16,136 bases of DNA from Amoebophrya sp. AT5.2 (Eukaryota > Sar > Dinophyceae > Syndiniales > Amoebophryaceae): NCBI GenBank assembly GCA_005223375.1, contig RXOD01005061.1, positions 1 to 16,136 of the forward strand. Direction: 5' to 3'. The position numbers were made by a program, and so were the translations under genes. Position 1 is the first letter of the stretch. The number at the start of each line of letters is the position of its first letter. The notes under the pieces are model-generated. The model was not told the DNA's origin and searched no databases. It was given only the letters and a program-made list of their open reading frames with translations. This document shows, in pieces, positions 7,990-15,579 of the stretch.

Positions 7990-10104
7990 CTACGAAAGCT
8001 TAATGAGGCGCGAGCTGTCTTCCAGATCGCCCGGCCAGGCCGCAAAGCCCAATGCTGGCAACGGCTTGAGGTCCTCCGTATCCTGGCGCTTCCTTTGGTA
8101 GACCACCAACGCACCCGGAGGTGGTGGCACCGCTCGCTTGAAGATGTTCTCCTTTGACTTTGACACGTAGCCCAAGGTTTTTAGTTCTTCGAGGCTGCAG
8201 AAGGCAGATCCCTCGCCTTCCCGCCGACCGCGGCGGCCCTTAGATCCATTCTGCAGCATCCACAGCCTGGTCAATGCATCCCACCGTGCCTCTGCGCTGC
8301 GGCGGCATTGGTCTCCCTGGTAGATCTCAAAATACGCTCGCCAAACGTTGACGCAGCCGTATCGGGCTACCATCCGCGCGAAGTCGCCCGCGGGGCCAAA
8401 CCCTTTCCCTTCGTCCAGTAGAACACTGCCGGGCTTCCCGTCCAGCAGCTTTTGCCCGAGAAACCCGGTAACGTCCTCCGGGTCGGTTGCTCGGCCGCGC
8501 GTGAATGCATCTCGAGACACAAGCCAGGGATTCGCAGCAGGGTCCAGAGTCCCTGAGGGAGCCTCAACGCCGAACAACGCGGATGTGACAGAAAGCTCAA
8601 CTGCTTTCTCCTCGTTCTTCGTCCTCGCGCCCTCCGCGCATTCCGGCCGCAATCGGCGCGGTTGCTCGTGGACCTGCACCTGTAGCGACGTGCGGGACGG
8701 CACAGGCCCAGTGTCGACCCCCGTCCCGGTTGTCGCTGTCCGCGGGTGGCCCACCGTGAGTGCAACGTAGAGAAGCTCCTTTGTGGTCATCAAGCTTTTC
8801 GGAGCGTCCGCTGCTCGTGCTTTTGAATGTGATGGACCACGCCGCCGGCCTTGTTGTGGGGGCCGCGCAGAGAACGTCAGCCGAAACTTCGATGCCGCGC
8901 CTGTTCCTGCACTCCTGCCTCCTTCTTGGAAAGCCACAGACAAAAGCTCGGCCCCGTCAACGCGTTGAACGTACTCACCCCATCTTTGCTCGAACTGGAG
9001 CAGAAAGTGAGTACTTCGTCGCACTGTTCTACCCGGCTTTGCCGCCTCGCTAGCACTGGCGTGCGAAAGCATCCATTCATGAAACCACAGGTCGGCAACA
9101 ATTTCCGTTTTTCCTCTACTCCCCGAGACCAAGCGGCTCTGCACATCAAACGCCAGTTTTTGCAGCACGACGCACAATCGACGGTGAAAGAAAGCAGGGG
9201 ACTCATGCTCAGGAACAAAAAGATGGCCCACATCTTCAGCAGTCTTCTCTCCACCCCTGCGTCCGCCACCACGTCGTAGCGCGTCCTGCACTTTTTCGGA
9301 AGCGTGGATCTTCACTAGGACGTGCAGGTAGAGAACCAGAAACTCCGCGTGGGCACGTTGGGAGATCAAGTGGTGGGGAGCTGCAATCTTCGTCCCTTCC
9401 GCACGTCGAGGTCCCCTGCGACATATGCCACAGCGCTCGCCCAGCTGTCTGTTGTATGCCGCCAACTGGGCGAGCGCTGCGGCGTATGTCGCATACTTGG
9501 GGAAGGATGCTTCGTCCAACACCTCCGCGCGCGGTGTCCAACTCAGCTCCCAACCATCTCCAAAAATCTCCTTTTGAATTCCTTCCAGCAGCTGTGTCAC
9601 TGCGGCTTCGCCTGTTTCGACTGTCGCCACTTCGTCCGCCCTCGAGGCAGCAGCATTCGTGCCCCGCATCGCGTCGCAGTCCCGATCCTCCATCATCGTT
9701 GTTGCAGCCACGGTCTGCGCAAGGTAGTAATCCACCGACACAGTCGACGGCAACGCGTTTCCTTCGCCTCCAGCGTTTTTTTCTATGATCTGTTTGAGTT
9801 CGCGCAACCAGGCGCCGCGCGCATCGGCAAGACTCATGCACTGGGCCCGGTCTACGCCGCGAATAGCCTGGAGAGTGCGGAGCGTTTCTTTCATCTCCAA
9901 GTCCTGCGCCTGACCACCATCACGGTCGCGATCCTCAGCACCGCTGCCCGCGGCGTACTTGACGATCTTATCGAGAATTGGGTTGTCAGCTTCTGTGCCA
10001 GCAAAAACATTTGTGCGCGGCACGATAGGGATAGATGCGAAGGCAGCGGAGCGCGCGCCGAACATGACCGCAGATACCGCTTTCGAAAATGTTCGGATCG
10101 CCAT
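7990..10104 (-). CDS. Large hypothetical protein, tandem paralogue C (704 aa)
   Basis: This is an uninterrupted ATG-started frame. The first 35 residues contain no acidic residue, several Arg/Lys and many Ala/Ser (MAIRTFSKAVSAVMFGARSA), so a mitochondrial-type or other targeting sequence is possible. The body aligns block by block with the product of 4133-7246. Blocks are DNPILDKIVKY (40-50), TLRTLQAIRG (74-83), KYATYAAALAQL (203-214), AHAEFLVLYLHVLVKIHASEK (251-271), DLWFHEWML (338-346), FEQRWGEYV (371-379), KFRLTF (406-411), TTKELLYVALTVG (440-452), LSVTSALFGVE (504-514), YGC to GDQCRRSA (582-604) and ALGFAAWPGDL (684-694). C is the more compact member and best defines the family core. No catalytic motif of a known enzyme is seen. 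Residues 203-230 are encoded by a long inverted repeat described separately; part of that stretch (QLGERCGICRR) has little match in B. Function unknown. Confidence 0.87.
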   Translation of the reverse strand: MAIRTFSKAVSAVMFGARSAAFASIPIVPRTNVFAGTEADNPILDKIVKYAAGSGAEDRDRDGGQAQDLEMKETLRTLQAIRGVDRAQCMSLADARGAWLRELKQIIEKNAGGEGNALPSTVSVDYYLAQTVAATTMMEDRDCDAMRGTNAAASRADEVATVETGEAAVTQLLEGIQKEIFGDGWELSWTPRAEVLDEASFPKYATYAAALAQLAAYNRQLGERCGICRRGPRRAEGTKIAAPHHLISQRAHAEFLVLYLHVLVKIHASEKVQDALRRGGGRRGGEKTAEDVGHLFVPEHESPAFFHRRLCVVLQKLAFDVQSRLVSGSRGKTEIVADLWFHEWMLSHASASEAAKPGRTVRRSTHFLLQFEQRWGEYVQRVDGAELLSVAFQEGGRSAGTGAASKFRLTFSARPPQQGRRRGPSHSKARAADAPKSLMTTKELLYVALTVGHPRTATTGTGVDTGPVPSRTSLQVQVHEQPRRLRPECAEGARTKNEEKAVELSVTSALFGVEAPSGTLDPAANPWLVSRDAFTRGRATDPEDVTGFLGQKLLDGKPGSVLLDEGKGFGPAGDFARMVARYGCVNVWRAYFEIYQGDQCRRSAEARWDALTRLWMLQNGSKGRRGRREGEGSAFCSLEELKTLGYVSKSKENIFKRAVPPPPGALVVYQRKRQDTEDLKPLPALGFAAWPGDLEDSSRLIKLS
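9417..9493 (-). repeat. Long near-perfect inverted repeat within paralogue C coding sequence
   Basis: The arms are 31 bases each (9417-9447 and 9463-9493) with a 15-base loop, and 28 of 31 positions are complementary. In the mRNA two of the three mismatches become G-U pairs and one is C-A, so a strong hairpin is predicted inside the ORF. The arm read first in the mRNA encodes ATYAAALAQL, conserved in the paralogue. The other arm encodes QLGERCGICR, which is not clearly conserved. This suggests the second arm was copied inversely from the first. Confidence 0.9.
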
Positions 10105-10968
10105 GCTCGAATTCGAAAAGAATTATGTTGACAACAAGAAGTACAGCACGCTTCGAAGTCTGGATTCGTGAATCGAATTCTTTGGATCGATACGACAGTA
10201 TGTAGGACCAAAGCAAAATGACTGAAAGCCCCCGCTGGAGATCCGATTTATCAACATGAAAATGAAATGTCCACCTAGAAAAGGTACAGGATCGACATTT
10301 TTCGCCAGCATCTGCATCTGGATTGGATCCCGAACTCGTAGCAAGTAGCGCAAGAGCTATAAAAGTAAAATTGATCACAGGAAGTAGGAGAAACAGCTGA
10401 TCGCATGTATGATCAAGATCGGGGGGTCCGCACCGGTTGGTCAGTCTCAGTTGCTCTTGCTGATGCTGTTGCTATCACTCACGGCTATAACGTATCAAAC
10501 GCGCGCGGGCGCAGACGAACTCCAACACCAACTCGATGAAGATGATGAAGATTGAAGAACGGCGACCACTACGAGAAATGCGGTTCGTTCAAGATGTAGT
10601 TTACGTGCAACGAGAAAGAAAATTTTCATCAAAACTAGCCTGCAAATGCTGGTCGTATATCTTCGCCGATGGATTTGCGGCAGCGCCGGCTGCTGCCGCT
10701 TCTGACATTTTATAGAAAACCTGTGTGGGTAAGAAAGTATGATCATGCAAGGCGACTCGTTCTCTCAATCTCATTGCGCAGAAGCGCCGAAGTGAAAGCC
10801 GTGTGGAAACTCTTACGTAGCAGCTGTAGGATTCTCACGCAGCGCCCACTGAAAAAAGTACATTTATAGGTCCGAACGAGTATGTTGTGACGGTACCGGA
10901 CTATCGATTCTCCAGATCTGGCCATTGCGAGACGAGTGCGAAGGCTCTGTTTCCGCGTCTGTATTTTC
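10105..10968. other. Spacer upstream of paralogue C
   Basis: This is about 860 bases without a convincing gene. Minus-strand frames running over 9986-10378 and 10123-10353 open only with GTG or TTG. An 83-codon ATG ORF at 10495-10746 is Ser-rich at its end because of a gat/gaa repeat and looks like chance. An 11-mer, cagcacgcttc (10144-10154), recurs upstream of paralogue B. No RNA gene is recognised. Confidence 0.5.
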
Positions 10969-12369
10969 TCACCTGTGCGCTCTTGTGGACCGCGTCGTAT
11001 TCGGGTGCGGTCCAACCGCCCCTCTCGTCGCGGAGGATCCTCCACCGCTTCCCAGCGTCAGTGGGGAGTTCCGGTGGATCAGAGTTCGCTGCAACCTGTA
11101 CTTTATGTCCGATCCGGAGGAGCTGACTGACACTTGCGATTCCGACCTTTGCAGGAAGTTCTGTCCCGCCATGGATGTCAGGTCCAGGACGTTCGCACCG
11201 CTCCCGTTCAGCGAATTCGTACTGGGGTTGTGCGGTATTCCTCCGTTCACTTGCTGATTCTGATGATTTTTCAGGTGCGGAAACCCCAAACCAGCACCAG
11301 AAAAATTACAACCTCCTCGATGATTTGAGCCAGGACCACGAGCACCCTGTGCGGCGCACCCGACCGCCGGCTCGGACAAAATGATCATCTCGGCGTCGTC
11401 GTGGGATATATCTTTCAAGTGGGAGTACTTCGAACAGAACTCGCTAGCCTGTGTCGCGTTCATTTTCTGGATGAAGTAGCGCTGCTCGGACCGCGAACGT
11501 GGCGTCGGGTTTATGCTGATAGAGTTCGAGTGAGGGATCGAGTTGTGCTGCTGTGAGGAAAGGGGAACTTGCTGCGGCGTGTGCGGATTGGCATTTGTTC
11601 TTGTGTGTTGAGAATGGTGTCCGTGGGAGGCGGTTTTGGAGGAGCCAGTAGAATTGTGGCTGCTGTTGGACTGAGTGCAGCTTGAGGAGTAGCTATTCGG
11701 CTGGCATGCGGCACCTGAGGAAGAAGACGGCGCCGCGCTGCTCCGCCGATTTACCATGATGTTCGGACTTGGTGCGAACGTCACGGAAGGACCAGGCGCA
11801 CCTCCTGCGCTCGTTACCACGCTTGCCGATGATGTTGCCGAGTTCGTCGCTGTAGCCGCTAGCGGGGGTGGGTTCACGAAGTTTACCGCGGCCTGATGCA
11901 TTTGCATATTCGCGCTCGCCGTGGCCGCGATGGTGGCAGGCCCGGAAATCTGCGGCGGCTGCAAAAGGGGCGGAATCTGCAGCAGCGGGCCGGTATTCGA
12001 GCTTGACCTCGCCGCCGGTCCGTGCTGGCCGCTGTTCCGCGCGCCAGCTGCCCCTCTCGCTGCGCCAACCGCGCCACCGCTTGTTCCGCCAAGTGCTCCG
12101 GAAGAGGCCCTGGGGCTCATGCGGCTGGCCGGCACCTCGCTGCTGATCGTCCCGCCGACGACGTTCCCGGATATGCGATTCGCACTGGCGACACCAGACA
12201 CGGCGCCGGAGAGACGAGAGGCGTTGAGCTTGTGCCGACTGCGCTCGGGGCTGCGCGGGTTGTTGGTTGACGGAGTATACGTGTGCGTGTCTGTAGGGCT
12301 GCGCTGACCCTGACTGTCCGCCGGACTGCGGTGCTGGGCAGCCGCGGGGCTCCGGTTTGCCGCCTTCAC
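10969..12369 (-). CDS. Ser/Asn/Pro-rich, largely disordered protein (start unresolved)
   Basis: The open frame encodes up to 466 residues, but its first codon here (12369) is GTG. The frame continues open to about 12431 with no ATG; the first in-frame ATG is at 12120 and would give 383 residues. The region before that ATG still looks like protein, with repeated RSP units (NRSPAAAQ, HRSPADS, QRSPTD), so a missing upstream exon or a non-ATG start is likely. Most of the sequence is low complexity: Ser, Asn, Gln, Ala, Pro and Gly runs. One island is not (residues about 293-333 of the longest form: RSEQRYFIQKMNATQASEF, then CSKYSHLKDISHDDAEMIIL). It may be a short conserved motif or helical domain. 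RSP and SP sites suggest a phosphorylated scaffold or RNA-associated protein, but no domain is recognised and no function is claimed. It follows the kinesin gene on the same strand. Confidence 0.6.
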   Translation of the reverse strand: MKAANRSPAAAQHRSPADSQGQRSPTDTHTYTPSTNNPRSPERSRHKLNASRLSGAVSGVASANRISGNVVGGTISSEVPASRMSPRASSGALGGTSGGAVGAARGAAGARNSGQHGPAARSSSNTGPLLQIPPLLQPPQISGPATIAATASANMQMHQAAVNFVNPPPLAATATNSATSSASVVTSAGGAPGPSVTFAPSPNIMVNRRSSAAPSSSSGAACQPNSYSSSCTQSNSSHNSTGSSKTASHGHHSQHTRTNANPHTPQQVPLSSQQHNSIPHSNSISINPTPRSRSEQRYFIQKMNATQASEFCSKYSHLKDISHDDAEMIILSEPAVGCAAQGARGPGSNHRGGCNFSGAGLGFPHLKNHQNQQVNGGIPHNPSTNSLNGSGANVLDLTSMAGQNFLQRSESQVSVSSSGSDIKYRLQRTLIHRNSPLTLGSGGGSSATRGAVGPHPNTTRSTRAHR

Positions 12370-12431
12370 GTGGGCAAAAGAAGCCGAGGGAGGGCCTGTT
12401 TGAGGGCGACGATCGAAGTGATCCCTTTTAT

Positions 12432-13214
12432 TTTACCTTGCGGCCGCGCAGCTTAATCAATTTGTATATTTTTTGCTGATGCTGATTCAGTGGATCTAGT
12501 GTTGTTCAACGCATGATCTATCTTCGATGTTACATAGCTAGGTACCATTTCTCTGCGTTTGCGTCCCTCCTCCCGCGCGCGATGCTGAGGATGCAACTCC
12601 AACGTCTCGCGGTGAATAATGCAGGGACGTTGCCCTCTTGTTGGAGGCAACCCCTCTGCTTCTCGGAGAGCAAGAGGTTGCGTCCACGAACGACCGCCGC
12701 AGGAAATTCTGCGTTGAAGAGTGCCGGTGTGCGGCACCGGAGGGGGGCTGGTTCGGGGAGGAGATCGGCGGGCCTCCACCTATAAGAAAGTAAAGGTGTT
12801 CGTGTCGTAGGTAAAAAAGCGCATTTCTCAGTGAGTACAGGAAGCAAAGACGTAGATGAACCTGTCCCCAGTAAAAAATTGCGGACACCGACAGTCCTGC
12901 ACATCATCAAGAAGTATCTATAAGTATCTTCTATAATTTTACAGCGATAGTATTGCACCTGGCGCCCTCTTGTCTCCTCGTGGTGGCGGGCGGAATTTCC
13001 CGCCTCCCGGCGGTGACGCGCGTGGGTTCCCACGTAACTTTTCGAGTTCGCGTGCTTGCGCGGCCCGCTCCTCCTCCGATGCTGCGAGGCGTCGCTCGAG
13101 CTCTTTTTCCCGAGCGCTGGAAGCAGAACTCGTCGCGCTACCTGTCGTTTGATGTTACAGTCGTCAAAGAAGCGGCGATGATCGAATCGATGTAGTTGCA
13201 TCAAAAATCTCCTC
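12432..13214. other. Spacer between kinesin gene and Ser-rich gene
   Basis: This is about 780 bases. The longest minus-strand frame (12530-13306) overlaps the kinesin 3' end in another frame and starts with GTG, so it is rejected as a gene. Two G/C-rich hairpins lie about 180-230 bases downstream of the kinesin stop and are listed separately. The sense sequence aaggtaaaa near 12431-12439 resembles a splice donor. Confidence 0.5.
12985..13034. other. Two short GC-rich hairpins downstream of kinesin stop
   Basis: The first pairs ggcggg (12985-12990) with cccgcc (12999-13004) across an 8-base loop. The second is the 14-base palindrome cgtgggttcccacg (13021-13034). They sit in the presumed 3' untranslated region of the kinesin gene. 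A role in RNA processing or stability is possible but unproven. Confidence 0.5.
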
Positions 13215-15344
13215 TCAAAGAAACGAACCCGTTCCGATCTGCACCCCGCCGCCGAGCGCACCGCCGATCCCTCCGGAAAATGCTCCCAAACCTCCCCCAC
13301 CGCCACCCATGAACGAACTCAATCTCTCCCGGATCGCCGCCAGCTCCCCCTTCAGCGCTAGCAATTTCGCGTCTTTCTCCATCACTTCGCGCTCCAACAC
13401 CCCCTTCTGCTCTTCCAAATCCCTGTTCCGCTCCACCAGCTCCTCCTTCCGCCTCACCTCTGCCCCAAGCTTGTCCCGGTTTTCTTCCACGATTGCCTGC
13501 AGCCGGTTCTGCTCCACCGTGTTTTTTGTGCTCTGCATCTGCATCGAAAAGCTAACGCTGTTCAAGCGCGAACCGAACTGCAGTGTGTGTAGCGTCTCCT
13601 GCAGGGCGGTTTGACTGCTGTTCACCGTCAGTATAAGCACCGTGCGCTGGTTCGCGTTTGCGCCCAGACTGTCTTGCAGCAGGTGCGTGAGCTTCGAGTT
13701 GCGGTACGGGATGTGGCCGATTTTCCTTTCAAACGCCCAGATCACGTCCTGCAGCGCGGAGAGCGATCTGTTGATGTGCTGCGCCTCCTTCAGCCGGTCG
13801 CCGGTGGCCTCGGACTTCTTCACGCGCTCACTGCCCGCTAGATCCACCAGATTCAGCTTGCCGCACAGCTTCAACTCGCGGCCGCCGGCAATTTCGTAGC
13901 CGCCGACGGAGGGCGTGTAGTTTTTGTAGCGCTTTATGAGCAGGGTGATCACCATGTGCGAGCGCGACGACCGGTCGTGGACGTTCGTCGCGTGCGTGGC
14001 GCGGTGCTTCCGCGCAATCTGCAGGAGCTGCTTCAGGCCCTGGACGCAGGAGGCGGCGCTCTTCAGATCGAGTTTCTGCACCGGGTGCGCGTACGTGCCG
14101 TGGCTGCTTGACGAGGATGCCCCGCTGTTGCTGCGGCGAAACGAGTTCCCCGCTGATGACGATGAGGCGCAGTCGCTGCTGTTCACGATTTTGATCACGC
14201 TCGACGACGAAGAGGAAGATCCGCCACCGCTCTCCGCGAGCAGGTCCTTGATTTGCTCGTTGTATATTTCCAGCAGTTGCAGCTCGAGTTCGACGCTCTC
14301 CCCGCAGCTTTCGGCCTCCGCCACGTACTTCTGTAGCTCCATGCCCAGGTGGTGCACGATGTTCGTGATTGTGTGCGTCTTTCCCGAGCCGGTCGCGCCG
14401 TATGCGATCAAAGACACGAAGTGGCCCTCCAGGCTCGCGCGGATCTCCTCGTGCACGGTCGAAAACACCGCCTTCTCGGTGGTGTGCTCGTCAAAGAGCC
14501 GGTCGAAGAAGAACAGCTTGGGGTCCCTGCTGCTAGTGTCCGGGTTGGCGAACGCTGCCGCGGAAGAGGAAGAAATCACCGCGGCAGACTTCGCGGAGCC
14601 CAAAGTAGCGGAGGAGTTGTTGTTCGCAGCCGCATTCGCAGCACTTTGGTGGTCTCTGCTGCTAAACTTGGCCGAGTTGCGGGGGCTGCCCTGAAAAAAG
14701 TGCGTCGTACTCGAGGATCCACCGGGCAGAAGGCTTTTCCTCCGCGCTTCGCCTCGTACCACGTCGTAGTTCCGCGGGTCAACGACACTCCCGAACGTGT
14801 TTTGGTTGGGGATGGTCACCTCCAGTTGGGTCTCTGACACCATCTTCAGGTGCTGCTGCACGTGCGCCTGGATTGCGTTCGCGCCGCCGGCAGAAACGGT
14901 ACTGCCCCCCGACGCAGGACTGAGGTCGGCGTCGGAAGCGAGGATACTACTGCTGTGCCGGCTGTCCCGGTGGCCCCTCTCACCGCCTCCTCCCGACGAA
15001 CTTGTTGACGCAGACGAACCGCCGCCGCTGTCCGGCTTTATCCGGCAGAAGACGCGGATGTTGCCCTTCAATGCGTGGGCCATGTCCATGTACATTTTCT
15101 TCTGCGACTGCAACTGCGTCACCATAGACCGCAACTGCGTCAGCTCCTGCTGCGACGAAGTGGAGCTGGAAGAAGACGCACTGGAATGTCCGGACAATAT
15201 CTGCAAACTCGTTGTCGCTGCGCCGGCTCTTGGCGGCGCAGGAGCCACGAAATTCGGAGTGACCAGCATCGTGCTACTCAAAAAAATTTGGTGCCGCGTG
15301 GTCTGAAACGGGTGTCTATCTTCTTCTATCACTAGCCTGATCAT
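13215..15344 (-). CDS. Kinesin motor protein with kinesin-14-type neck (709 aa)
   Basis: A microtubule-based ATPase motor. Residues about 66-92 form a short coiled coil leading into ALKGNIRVFCRIKP (91-104), the neck-motor junction typical of kinesin-14 (minus-end-directed) motors. Motor landmarks are FFFDRLFDE (278-286), P-loop YGATGSGKTHT (315-325), ELQLLEIYNEQIKDLL (354-369), switch I HDRSSRSH (456-463), switch II LVDLAGSE (499-506), EAQHINRSLSAL (520-531), HIPYRNSKLTHLLQDSLG (544-561) and LQFGSRLNSV (588-597). The motor spans about 500 residues against the usual 330-350, because of Ser/Gly/Asn-rich inserts at about 105-160, 200-275 and 372-420. After the motor comes a second coiled coil (600-680) and a Gly-rich tail ending GTGSFL. 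The P-loop has Ala where Gln is usual, and switch I has His in place of the first Asn. An alternative start at Met26 (15269) follows a T-rich run ending in AG that could be a splice acceptor. Confidence 0.92.
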   Translation of the reverse strand: MIRLVIEEDRHPFQTTRHQIFLSSTMLVTPNFVAPAPPRAGAATTSLQILSGHSSASSSSSTSSQQELTQLRSMVTQLQSQKKMYMDMAHALKGNIRVFCRIKPDSGGGSSASTSSSGGGGERGHRDSRHSSSILASDADLSPASGGSTVSAGGANAIQAHVQQHLKMVSETQLEVTIPNQNTFGSVVDPRNYDVVRGEARRKSLLPGGSSSTTHFFQGSPRNSAKFSSRDHQSAANAAANNNSSATLGSAKSAAVISSSSAAAFANPDTSSRDPKLFFFDRLFDEHTTEKAVFSTVHEEIRASLEGHFVSLIAYGATGSGKTHTITNIVHHLGMELQKYVAEAESCGESVELELQLLEIYNEQIKDLLAESGGGSSSSSSSVIKIVNSSDCASSSSAGNSFRRSNSGASSSSSHGTYAHPVQKLDLKSAASCVQGLKQLLQIARKHRATHATNVHDRSSRSHMVITLLIKRYKNYTPSVGGYEIAGGRELKLCGKLNLVDLAGSERVKKSEATGDRLKEAQHINRSLSALQDVIWAFERKIGHIPYRNSKLTHLLQDSLGANANQRTVLILTVNSSQTALQETLHTLQFGSRLNSVSFSMQMQSTKNTVEQNRLQAIVEENRDKLGAEVRRKEELVERNRDLEEQKGVLEREVMEKDAKLLALKGELAAIRERLSSFMGGGGGGLGAFSGGIGGALGGGVQIGTGSFL

Positions 15345-15579
15345 TGGCTTACGGACACACAGACTTGTTCGTATTGACCTTTCTTTCTTTACGATAAAGC
15401 TGAAGAAGTAGAACAGGCAGCCGCCGGCGCTTTGTCACCGACTTGTGAAGTGCGATAGACAAAAGGCACGCCGGCAGCGAATGGAACGTGTCAATGCAAG
15501 AAAACGAATACGACGTACAGCGGCTGCAAATGCAAATCAACAGAAAGTAGGGGCCTTTGCCTTGTTTCCGGCTACTTAC
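15275..15579 (-). other. Candidate 5' leader intron of the kinesin gene
   Basis: A GTAAGT donor (sense, from 15579) and a T-rich tract ending GAGTAG (AG at 15275-15274) would bound an intron of about 305 bases. Its removal would delete the ATG at 15344 and make Met26 (15269) the kinesin start. The preceding upstream ORF would not join the kinesin frame, so the intron would be untranslated-leader. This is inference from consensus motifs only. Confidence 0.25.

Noticed and set aside
9322..10131. Plus-strand 269-codon open frame
   Set aside because: It lies antisense to the well-supported paralogue C, whose homology to B confirms the minus-strand frame.
9986..10378. Minus-strand frame beginning with a signal-peptide-like stretch (INFTFIALALLATSSG)
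   Set aside because: The first codon is GTG, no ATG is present in the hydrophobic part, and the frame runs out of phase into paralogue C. A spliced exon cannot be excluded but there is no direct support.
12396..12436. Possible 41-base mini-intron upstream of the Ser-rich gene (sense gtaaaa to cag)
   Set aside because: Joining at these sites brings an immediate in-frame stop from the upstream sequence and no ATG, so it does not solve the missing start.
12530..13306. Minus-strand 258-codon frame after the kinesin
   Set aside because: It starts with GTG inside the kinesin 3' coding end in a different frame, shows no domain, and covers the presumed 3' untranslated region.
13936..14694. Plus-strand 252-codon frame
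   Set aside because: It is antisense to the kinesin motor domain, whose conserved motifs are all on the minus strand.
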